From: Glycine soja | Taxonomy: Eukaryota; Streptophyta; Magnoliopsida; Fabales; Fabaceae | Direction: 5' to 3' | Length of the DNA: 64,000 nt | NCBI RefSeq assembly: GCF_004193775.1 | Contig: NC_041016.1 | Span: 32,190,120 to 32,254,119 of the forward strand | In this document: positions 55,417 through 64,000 of the stretch, piece after piece | Layout of the letters: every line of letters begins with the position of its first letter | How positions within the stretch are numbered: the first letter of the stretch is position 1 | Notes under the pieces: model-generated | The model's input: the letters and a program-made list of their open reading frames with translations, nothing else | Told to the model about the DNA's origin: nothing | The model's database searches: none | Translations under genes and position numbers: made by a program

Positions 55417-56060
55417 TTATCTCATTTTGATTTGGTTATCACACACTTCTCTAGGGGATAGAGGTCTAAGAATAATTTTCTGGTCATGGTGCTGGAAAGA
55501 AATCTTGTTGGTGAAGCCATCATGCACTGCTTTGGTGTCATACTGCCATGGTCTTCCTAACAGTATATGAGTCGCCTCCATTGGAACCACGTCACACAAT
55601 ACCCTATCATTGTATCTTCCAATGGTGAGACACACCTCAACCTGCTGAGTCACCTTTATCTCTTCATCTTCACTAAGCCATTGAAGTTTGTATGGCCTAG
55701 GATGGAGCTGAGTATCCAAATTCAGTTTGGACACTAACTTGGAACTTACAACATTAGTACAGCTTCCTCCATCAATAATTAAATAGCAAAACTTACCATT
55801 AATAGTACATCTGGTGTGGAAAATATTTTCTCTTTCGGTGTCGTTCAGTGGCTGCATCTGACTTCCCAATAGCCTTCTCACCTTTAGCATATTACCTTGC
55901 ATAGCTTCCTCCTCAAGCTCTTCCACCTCTTCTTCTTCACTGATTTCAGATTCACTGGTGATTTCTCCATCTTCCTTCATGATCATGGTCCTCTTGGTTG
56001 AACAGTCAAAAGCAATATGTCATCTGCCTAAGCATTTGAAGTATTTTATGTTTCTGGTAC
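55417..56060 (-). pseudogene. Gypsy D zinc knuckle and aspartic protease
   Basis: The knuckle YFKCLGR-stop-HIAFDC (about 56040-56000) has lost its first Cys and has a TGA in place of a Trp/Gly-type codon. Then TKRTMIMKEDGEITSESE, an acidic linker and MLKVRRLLGSQMQPLNDTER precede the protease. Its active site is LIIDGGSCTNVV, followed by DRVLCDVVPMEATHILLGRP. The protease frame is open for 189 codons. Confidence 0.78.
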
Positions 56061-56109
56061 CTGTGTTGGATGATGAGGTAGAATTATGCTTGGTTTTTGC
56101 ACTGTACAC

Positions 56110-57502
56110 TGTTAGTCGGTGAATACGACTAACTTTTGTGTATAAAACTTGCATAGATTGTATCAAACTCTTCCAATTTATGGTTATTTTGTAGTGTTAT
56201 AAGTATTTTTTGTTAAGTATAAGTAATAAACACTTAATACTTCCATTTTGTGTGTTTAATAATCATTTTCTCTCAATTTTAGGTTAATTAGGCAAGCTTT
56301 GAAAAGTGTTGTTTTTCACCTTCTCGCTAAGCCAATCTGCTGGCTTAGTGAGATTCTGCTAAGCACAACACTCATGGGCTAAGCGCGAGGTAGACTCTAG
56401 AAGAAGATGAGTTGTACAGGTTCGCTAAGCGCACCGTTTCAGTTCATCTGCTAAGTGAGAAAGGCACGCACTAAGCCGAAATTCACTAATGTGTGCTAAG
56501 CGGTCCATAATTGTGCTAAGTGCACGAGCATGAACAAGGCCACCTATTTAAGTCTGAAATCAGATTTTAGAGAGGGAGTTTGGACTGGGATTCAGAACTT
56601 TGAATGTCTAGAGTTTCTAAAGAGAGAAAGGTCCAAGTTCCAGAGAGTTTTGAGAGATTTTGTTGTGTGAAGATCTGTAGAGACCAGAGCTTAAAGCAGG
56701 AGCCGGTTTGAGAGCTTGAGATGAGTTTGTGAGTGATTGTGAGATCCTAGAGGTGAAGAAGACATCCTCACCACTTGTATTTTTGCAATCTTTCATCTTG
56801 TTCTTCTATTTGTTGTAAAGAAGGCTTCCTGGTATGGAAAACTAAATCCTCTGTTGGATCTTCCCTGTAGGTACCTGATGTAAATATATTTCTATCTATT
56901 TAATGATGTTTTATGTGTTCTCTGTGCTATCTGCTTTTCATTCCAGTATACCTTTACCTTGATCACGTAGATGCATGCTTTGCTAGGGTCATTCAACAGT
57001 GGAAACTGGTCTGACTCTAAAGTCCTTGATAGCCAGGGCTAAGTTGTCGTACTATCACGAGGAATCGGGGTGCGATAAGTTAGTTGTGTATGTGTTTGTT
57101 AATGAGGTCCTGGTTAAGTTTTGTCTTACAAGAGGAATATGCGGACGATGATTGATCAGGGTTAGGCTAAACTATCATGAGGAATCGGAGTTTAGTATCT
57201 TAGGAGACACCATAAGAACACATAAGCATTGTTGATAGAGAATATCTTTTCCACATCAGGCACCTATTAGGAAGACCAACGTGTTTCTACTTGTTTTTAC
57301 ACATCATTTATCTCATGTGATTTTCTTTCTTTTTGCACAGATAGCTTATACACCTGTTCATATTCACACTTATCTTCACACACTAGACACTTATTTGCTG
57401 AAATAGCTTACCAAATAACACAAGTTCCCCAAGAGTTCGATACTCGGTTCTTACCGTTTTAAACTACTTGTGCGATCCGGTGCAGTTGCCGGAAGCCGAC
57501 CA
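56110..57502 (+). repeat. Element E 5' LTR
   Basis: The 1393-bp segment starts TGTTAGTCGGTGAATACGAC and ends GGAAGCCGACCA. Several GCTAAGCGCA-like motifs occur near 56390-56530. The right end is defined by the primer-binding site. Confidence 0.8.
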
Positions 57503-57508
57503 AGTTTT

Positions 57509-57526
57509 TGGCGCTGTTGCTGGGGA
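57509..57526 (+). promoter_or_regulatory. Primer-binding site of element E
   Basis: TGGCGCTGTTGCTGGGGA lies six bases after the LTR. It is close to the TGGCGCCGTTGCCGGGGA site typical of Athila elements. Confidence 0.82.
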
Positions 57527-57672
57527 ACTTCTTTTTATTTGGAAATTTAGTTCATCTTTAGGTGTCTATTCTTTATTTGTTATTCTTTGATTGTTTTTAT
57601 GAATATTTGTTCTTAATTCCTATTTGTCTTTTATTGTTAAACTGGATAACCACTGTTCTGTTAGTATTGTAT

Positions 57673-58675
57673 ATGCATAGATCTCCCACAGGCAATTTAG
57701 TTCCTCTGGACTTAGAAATTAAGGCTACATTGCGTAGGAACAGAGTTGAGAGGAGAAGGAAACTTCGGCAAGACAGAATAGTTGCATCCATTCTTGAGGA
57801 GGAGACTCATTTCTCTGACTTATTATCACCTGATTCACCATCATCAAGGGAATCCGCCACTCAATTACCTGAAGTCATTACCATGGCAGAAGAGCATGAT
57901 CAGAGGATTACCCTAGAGGATTACTCAAGTAGTTCAGTACCACAATTTTTCACCAGCATTACATGTCCTGAAGTGCAAGCTAACAACATCATCTACCCAC
58001 ATTCCTTAATTCATTTAATACAGGGGAACTTATTTCAAGGATTACCTAATGAAGACCCTTATGCACACTTGGCAACATTCATTGAAATATGCAACACTGT
58101 TAAGATTGTCGGTGTCCCAGACGAAGCTATTAGGCTCAGCCTTTTCTCACTCATTCAAGGGTAACAGTCTGAAAACCTGGGAAGAAGTTGTTGAAAAGTT
58201 CCTAAAGAAATACTTCCCAGAGTCCAAGACTGCAGAAGGGAAAGTTGCAATCTCTTCATTTCATCAGTTCCCTGATGAATCCCTGAGTGAAACATTGGAG
58301 AGGTTCAGAGGCTTGTTGAGAAGAACTCCCACTCATGGGTTTTGCAAGCCAACCCAATTGAATATGTTTATAGATGGGCTGAGACCACAAACCAAGCAAC
58401 TGTTAGATGCTTCTGGAGGGGGAAAGATAAAACTGAAGACTTTGGAAGAAGCAACTAAGCTAATTGAGAACATGTCAGCTAGTGATCATGCCATTCTACG
58501 AGACAGAACCCATCAACCCACAAAGAAAATCTTGATAGAGCTATCATCACATGACACTTTATTGGCACAAAACAAGTTACTTTCTAAGCAACTTGAGTTT
58601 TTAACAGAAACACTCAGTAAGCTGCCAACTAAGTTGTCTATAGGTCAACCTACGCATTTTTCTATTTTGTAGGTT
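57673..58675 (+). pseudogene. gag: Element E gag
   Basis: ATG 57673 gives MHRSPTGNLVPLDLEIKATL, RRNRVERRRKLRQDR, then the Athila capsid blocks NLFQGLPNEDPYAHLATFIE, VGVPDEAIRLSLFS, KGNSLKTWEEVVEKFLKKYF and FRGLLRRTPTHGFCKPTQLN. A short deletion with a frameshift near 58150 removes the segment before HSFKGN. A TAG ends the second frame at 58670-58672. The later CTISGEARQTGQC has lost knuckle residues. Confidence 0.8.
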
Positions 58676-59382
58676 ACAGGTTGTACCATTAGTGGTGAGG
58701 CTCGTCAAACAGGCCAATGTATTCCCACTGAAGAAAACAGTCAAGAAATTCATTATATGGGAAATAAAAAATGACAAGGGTATACTCAAGGAGGATTTTT
58801 AGGCTTCCAGCAGGGTCCCTATAATCAACAAGGACAGTGGAGGACACACCCTAGTAACCAGTTCAACAAAGACCAGAGTGGGCCTTCAAACAGGTTAATC
58901 CAACAAGGACCTAACATATTCTAGAGGACTACTAAGTTAGAGGAGACGTTGATGCAGTTTATGTAGGTAACAATGTCAAATCATAAAAGCACTGAGTCAA
59001 CACTGAAGAACCTTGAGGTCCATGTGGGACAACTGGCCAAGCAAATAGCTGATAAGTCATCCAACAGTTTTGTGGCAAATATAGAACAGAATCCCAAGGA
59101 GGAATGCAAAGTTGTGATGACGAGGAGTAAAAGGTTTGTCGAGGCTGAGGATGAGGATAGTGTTGTGCGCAAGAAGAAAATTGCTGACAAGAAAGGTACT
59201 GTTTGCAAGAAAAATGAGGTGAGAGGTGAAAGTAATCAAGAGAAAAATGAACAAATAATGGTCAAGAATAAAGAATTGAAGGACCAAGAAAAAGAAGAAG
59301 AAGTAGAAAATGAAAAAAATGAAAAAGAAGAAAAAGAAGAAAAAATAATAAGAATGCAAAGAAGAGTAGAAGTGAAAAAGTT
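58676..59382 (+). pseudogene. Element E gag-protease linker
   Basis: Gln/Gly-rich sequence (GFQQGPYNQQGQWRTHPSNQ) with stops is followed by STESTLKNLEVHVGQLAKQI, VVMTRSKR and a long Lys/Glu-rich stretch (59200-59360) of AAGAAGAAG-type codons. This pattern is typical of the Athila region between gag and protease. Confidence 0.7.
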
Positions 59383-60117
59383 GTGGATGAAGGTGTGGAA
59401 GTACCATATCCATTGGTACCTTCCAAGAAGGAAAAAGATCGTCATCGGGCGAGATTTTTAGACATTTTCAGGAAACTGGAAATAACCATGCCCTTCGGAG
59501 AAGCTTTGCAGCATATGTCACTCTACTCTAAATTCTTGAAAGATATGTTAACAAGGAAGCATAAATATATTCATCAGGAAAACATCATAGTGGAAGGAAA
59601 CTGCAGTGTTGTGATCCAAAAGATCCTTCCACCCAAGCATAAAGATCCTGGGAGTGTAACTATTCCTTGTTCAATTAGAGAAGTCAATGTGGGAAAAGCT
59701 CTTATCGACCTGGAACCCAATATCAATTTGATGCCACTCTCCATGTGAAGAAGATTGGGAGAGTTGGAAATAATGCCCACTCGAATGACTTTACAATTAG
59801 CTGACCGCTCCATTACCAGGCCATATGGAGTAATTGAAGATGTATTGGTTATAGTAAAACATTTGATCTTCCCGGCAGACTTCGTGGTAATGGATATCTC
59901 TGAAGATATTGACATCTCTGTAATATTGGAAAGGAAATTCATGTTGACCGCAAGCTGCATAGTTGATATAGGGAAGAGGAAGCTAGAGCTAGGTTTTGAA
60001 GATCAGAAAATTGATTTTGATTTGTTTGTTGAAAACAAGCCTTCTCCAGAACACAATGTCTGCTTACAGGTAATGGAAGGAGATCAAGAGGTTCTGAAAC
60101 TAAGAACCAAAACATAA
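59383..60117 (+). pseudogene. Element E aspartic protease
   Basis: Blocks are VEVPYPLVPSKKEKDRHRAR, LEITMPFGEALQHMSLYSKF, VGKALIDLEPNINLMPLSM, LGELEIMPTRMTLQLADRSI and VDIGKRKLELGFEDQKIDFD. The active-site region reads DLEPN where the family has DLG[AS]S, so catalysis is probably lost. A TGA at 59746-59748 interrupts the frame. The RT that should follow is absent. Confidence 0.78.
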
Positions 60118-60165
60118 GACCGCAAGCTGCATAGTTGATATGCGGAAGAGGAAGCTAGAGCTAGG
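60118..60165 (+). repeat. Partial duplication of protease sequence at the E/F junction
   Basis: GACCGCAAGCTGCATAGTTG and GGAAGAGGAAGCTAGAGCTA repeat the sequence at about 59947-59994 with two changes. This direct repeat of about 46 bp marks the junction. Confidence 0.85.
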
Positions 60166-60761
60166 TGTTTTGCTGTGAACAGTGATTAGCGACTAGGAAT
60201 TAGCGACTGATTTTGCAATTTAATTAGCGATTTTTGTTTTGATAGTTAGAGTTGTTATTTTTGGATGCTTTTTTTGTGTGGTAGTTTCTTTTGATCCATA
60301 TATTCTGTGAAAAATACCAGGAGCACTTGGTGTGGTTGAATTTGAGAGAGACAAAAATTTTGGGAACTTGTTTTTAGCAAAACTTAAAACGGCCATAACT
60401 TTTGCTCCGGTAATCATAATGACTATTATTATATATGCATTTGGGGTAGAAAAAAATTTCCCATATTGTAGCAACCTGCTTTAGCTGGTTGGGGTCTCTC
60501 AAACTAGAACAATCAATTGTTTACTAAGTTTTTTATTTAATTATTTTTCAAGTATTATTGTCCTATTTTTCTAAACTTTGCATAAGTAGTTTTCATAGTT
60601 AAACTTTGAATTTTTGTTTGAAATTTTTTGTGCTATCTTTTCATGATTTTAGGGTGTTGCTCACAAAATTTCAGCTCATTTGGATATTATTTGACTATAG
60701 TTGTAGTTCTAACCCTCCCCCGGTGCTTATTTGAAAACACATTATTTGCTGCATATAGTGC
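60166..60761 (+). other. Leader-like sequence before gag F
   Basis: This 0.6-kb A+T-rich non-coding stretch includes ATTAGCGACT repeats near 60185-60210. It probably is the leader of Athila-type element F; no LTR is visible. Confidence 0.45.
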
Positions 60762-61118
60762 ATGACTCGGGGCAATCTAGGTGATTTACAACCCTTTGAT
60801 CCTGAAATAGATAGAACCTTTCATAGATTAGTTAGGCATAGTGTGCATCCTAATGATTCTGTGCATTTTGAGCATTCTGAGTATTCTGTTGCTAGTGATT
60901 ATGAATATTCTGATTTTGAGCATTCAACTACTACTTTTCATACTGAGAACATGGCTCAACCTCCACCTCGTGAGAGGACTCTTAGGGATATGAATGCACC
61001 TGATTTCACTTATGAAAGCTTGTGCATTCAATATCCTGATGAGGGTGTTTCATATGTTCTCAAGACTAGACTAATACATTTGTTGCCTAAGTTTCATGGT
61101 CTTGCAGGTGAAGATCCT
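60762..61118 (+). pseudogene. gag: Element F: Athila-like gag N-terminus
   Basis: ATG 60762 gives MTRGNLGDLQPFDPEIDRTF, then Tyr/Ser/Glu-rich repeats, RTLRDMNAPDFTYESLCIQY and LKTRLIHLLPKFHGLAGEDP. This is the start of an Athila-family gag different from E. The Ogre C LTR interrupts it at 61119, with left flank ATCCT. Confidence 0.75.
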
Positions 61119-61735
61119 TGTCGCAACGTGCCCTTTTGCGGGCGAGCGAAGGCGAGGCTCACGGGTGCGCTTTCCCAAGGAGGAAAAGATGCACAGAGTC
61201 GCAACCAACATCTATTTGTGGAAAATGTCGGGAAAACCGAAGGAAACCGGTCAAAATGAAAATTCTAAGTTCGGGAGTTGTATTTACGTTTGAGGAAGGT
61301 ATTAGCACCTCTCACATTTGTCTCAAAGGACAACAACCTATTTTTAGAATTGTGGAAATTGTATTACCTTAACTTTTATTTCTTTTTATTTTTTGAGGTC
61401 GACAAAAGCAGGGCTTTTGCTCCTACGTGCACTCCTTTGGAGAAGAAATCAGACCTACGTAGTTCTTTCTTAAGAGTGAATCAAGTGATTCTTTTTACTT
61501 GAAAGGTGATCATTTTAAGGCGTTGGGCCTTTAAAAATGATCCATTTAACTTGGTAAGAAAAAGTTAAGATAAAACTTTCAAATCCTTTTTTAGTGATTT
61601 TTTGGTTGACGAGCTTGACTTGGTGAATTGATTTTAGCCTTAGTTTCGCTTTAGTTATTAGTCAATTCAATTAAGAATGAGAAATCTCAAAGAGAAAACG
61701 TCCGATTGATTTTTGTGCTTCATTTTACGAAAAAA
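61119..61735 (-). repeat. Ogre C LTR, truncated
   Basis: It starts TGTCGCAACGTGCCC and follows the Ogre B LTR for about 617 of 1650 bp, to the CGTCCGATTGATTTT block. It then joins array sequence. The U3 end, TATA box and polypurine tract are deleted. Confidence 0.85.
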
Positions 61736-61739
61736 AGGC

Positions 61740-64000
61740 GAGGATGGAGAATTGCACTAAGCAATCACTACGCATGGCTCCAAACTCGTAGGTGGAGGAC
61801 ACATGAACAGCGCTAGGCAATGACATTCATGGGGCTCCGAAAAAAGGTGGAGAATGGAGAATTGGCGAAAAGCGCTACACAATAACTTCGCGGGGCTCCA
61901 GACTCGTAGGTGGAGGACACATGAACAGCGCTAGGAAATGACATTCATCGGGCTCCAAAAAAAAGTGGAGAATGGAGAATTGGTGAACAGCGCTACGCAA
62001 TAACTTCGCGGGGCTCCAGACTCGTTGGTGGAGGATGCATGAACAGCGCTAGGAAATGACATTCATGGGGCTCCGCAAAAAGGGGAGGATGGAGAATTGC
62101 ACTAAGCAATCACTACGCATAGCTCCAAACTCGTATGTGGAGGACACATGAACAACGCTAGGCAATGACATTCATGGGGCTCCAAAAAAAGGTGGAGAAT
62201 GGAGAATTGGCGAACAGCGCTACGCAATAACTTCGCGGGGCTCCAGACTCGTAGGTGGAGGACACATGAACAGCGCTAGGCAGTGACATTCATGGGGCTC
62301 CGAAAAAAAGTGGAGAATAGACAATTGGCGAACAGCGCTACGGAATAACTTCGCGGGGCTCCAGACTCGTAGGTGGAGGACACACGAATAACACTAGGCA
62401 ATGACAGTCATGGGGCTCGGAAAAAAAGTGGAGAATGGAGAATTGGCGAACAAAGCTACGCAATAACTTCGCGGGGCTCCAGACTCGTAGGTGGAGGACA
62501 CATGAACAGCGCTAGGAAGAGACAGTCATGGGGCTCGTTAAAAAAGTGGAGAATGGAGAATTGTCGAACAGCGCTACGCAATAACTTCGCGGGGCTCGAG
62601 ACTCGTAGGTGGAGGACACATCAATAGCACTAGGCAATGACATTCATGGGGCTCCGAAAAAAAGGGGAGAATGGAGAATTGGCGAACAGCGCTACGCAAT
62701 AACTTCGAGGGGCTCCAGACTCGTACGTGGAGAACACACGAATAGCACTAGGAAATGATAGTCATGGGGCTACGAAAAAAAGTGGAGAATGGAGAATTGG
62801 CGAACAGCGCTACAAAATAACTTCGCGGGGCGCTAGACTCGTAGGTGGAGGACACCTGAACAAGGCTAGGCAATGACATTCATGGGGCTCCGAAAAAAAG
62901 TGGAGAATAGAGAATTGGCGAACAACGCTACGCAAAAACTTCGCAGGGCTCATGACTCGTAGGTGGAGGACACATGAACAGCGCTTGGCAGTGACATTCA
63001 TGGGGCTCCGAAAAAAAGTGGAGAATGGAGAATTGGCGAACAGCGCTACGCAATAACTTCGCGGGGCTCCAGATTCGTAGGTGGAGGACACATGAACAGC
63101 GCTAGGCAGTTACATTCTTGGGGCTACGAAAAAAAGTGGAGAATGGAGAATTGGCGAACAACGCTACAAAATAACTTCGCGGGGCTCCAGACTCGCAGGT
63201 GGAGGACACATGAACAGCAATAGGCAATGACAGTCATGGGGCTCGGAAAAAAGTGGAGAATGGAGAATTGGTGAACAGCGCTACGCAATAACTTCGCGGG
63301 GCTCCAGACTCGTAGGTGGAGGACACATGAACAGCGCTAGGCAATGAAAGTCATGGGGTTCTGAAAAAAAGTGGAGAATGGAGAATTGGCAAACAGCGCT
63401 ACGCATTAACTTTGCGGGGCTCCAAACTCGTAGGTGGAGGACACATCAATAGCACTAGGCAATGACATTCATGGGGCTCCGAAAAAAAGTGGAGAATGGA
63501 GAATTGGCGAACAGCGCTACGCAATAACTTCGCGGGGTTCTAGACTCGTACGTGGAGAACACACAAATAGCACTAGGCAATGACATTCATGGGGCTTCGA
63601 AAAAAAGTGGAGAATGAAGAATTGGCGAACAGCGCTATGCAATAACTTCGCGGGGCTCCAAACTCGTAGGTGGAGGACACATCAATAGCACTAGGCAATG
63701 ACATTCATGGGGCTCCGAAAAAAAGTGGAGAATGGAGAATTGGCGAACAGCGCTACGCAATAACTTCGCAGGGCTCTAGACTCGTAGGTGGAGGACACAT
63801 AAACAGCGCTTGGCAGTGACATTCATGGGGCTCCGAAAAAAATTGGAGAATGGAGAATTGGCGAATAGCGCTACGCAATAACTTCACGGGGCTCCAGATT
63901 CGTAGGTGGAGGACACATGAACAGCGCTAGGCAGTGACATTCTTGGGGCTACGAAAAAAAGTGGAGAATGGAGAATTGACGAACAGCGCTACAAAATAAC
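61740..64000. repeat. 118-bp satellite-like tandem array of Ogre C
   Basis: GTGGAGAATGG starts at 61847, 61965, 62082, 62192, 62310, 62428 and 62546, then continues to the window end, mostly at 118-bp spacing: about 19 units. Each unit is two related halves. One half has GAACAGCGCTACGCAATAAC and CTCCAGACTCGTAGG. The other has GAACAGCGCTAGGCAATGAC and GGGGCTCCGAAAAAAA. It extends beyond the window. Confidence 0.92.

Larger units (their letters stand above)
53797..56109 (-). mobile_element. Gypsy D: truncated Ty3/gypsy element
   Basis: In the minus direction: zinc knuckle, protease, RT N-terminus, integrase C-terminal half and 3' LTR. Athila-like element E interrupts it on the right (5' side) at 56110. 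Most of RT, all RNase H and the integrase N-terminus are deleted. Confidence 0.75.
56110..60165 (+). mobile_element. Element E: Athila-like (Diaspora-type) gypsy element, 5' part
   Basis: The order is 5' LTR, PBS, gag, protease; the sequence then breaks at about 60165 in a short duplication and another Athila-type gag follows. RT, integrase, envelope-like ORF and 3' LTR are not seen in the window. It is inserted in gypsy D; the flank on the left is TACAC. Confidence 0.78.
61119..64000 (-). mobile_element. Ogre C: left end of an Ogre-like element
   Basis: A truncated LTR (61119-61735) like that of Ogre B is followed directly by the 118-bp tandem array. Orientation is minus, as in Ogre B, where the array lies just inside the 3' LTR. 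The rest is beyond the window. Confidence 0.8.

Noticed and set aside
59057..59445. Phe-rich minus-strand frames (membrane-like)
   Set aside because: They are the complement of the AAG/GAA-rich linker of element E.
1..64000. tRNA, rRNA and intact host genes
   Set aside because: I looked for cloverleaf-like or rRNA-like sequence and for multi-exon host genes and found none that I can support; tRNA-like matches are primer-binding sites.

Overview
The window looks like heterochromatic or pericentromeric DNA from a legume, very probably soybean (Glycine). It is almost wholly nested LTR retrotransposons. The assignment rests on a SIRE1-like copia element with an envelope-like ORF, Ogre-like gypsy LTRs with 118-bp satellite-like arrays, a Diaspora/Athila-like gypsy element, and LTR families rich in the palindrome GTAATCGATTAC. 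These families are recognised from memory; no search was run. I see no convincing intact host gene. Nearly all coding regions are retroelement genes with stops, frameshifts or deletions. The clearest exception is the open envelope-like frame at 1724-3484.

Layout. 1-5044 is the 3' part of a SIRE1-like element (+): pol end, envelope-like ORF, polypurine tracts, an LTR, then a 10-base primer-binding-site stub. 5045-27258 is Ogre A (+), cut at both ends: ORF1, gag, protease, RNase H remnant, integrase, and a downstream 'putative plant transposon protein' (PTP) gene. Ogre A is split by copia element G (8825-19013, minus, 1101-bp LTRs, target duplication ATGTG), which itself holds solo LTR H (10291-11387, ACTAC). 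Ogre A is split again by solo LTR I (21066-22734, ACAAG). 27259-52056 holds two head-to-tail, internally deleted gypsy elements (C1 and C2) joined through one LTR (29525-30607). Inside the leader of C2 sits Ogre B (30904-46556, minus, complete with target duplication CTACA but lacking reverse transcriptase and integrase). Ogre B carries solo LTR I2 (31800-33507, AATTG) and solo LTR H2 (40072-41105). A further Ogre-type solo LTR (48752-50097, GCTAG) lies in C2. 52057-53796 is an unassigned A+T-rich island. 53797-56109 is gypsy D (minus), cut by Athila-like element E (56110-about 60165, +). A second Athila gag start (F) follows to 61118, then Ogre C (minus) with a truncated LTR and a 118-bp tandem array running off the window.

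Most interesting structure. (1) LTR family I carries two consecutive arrays of hairpins. In each array the loops are nearly constant while the stems differ but stay self-complementary, which suggests a selected RNA structure in the transcribed LTR. (2) LTR families G, H and I carry sets of paired GTAATCGATTAC palindromes spaced 20 or 21 bp, upstream of the TATA box. (3) The same three-pair module plus a TATAAATA box lies inside element G just upstream of its PTP ORF, so that ORF may have its own U3-like internal promoter. (4) PTP-domain ORFs occur downstream of pol in both a copia and a gypsy element.
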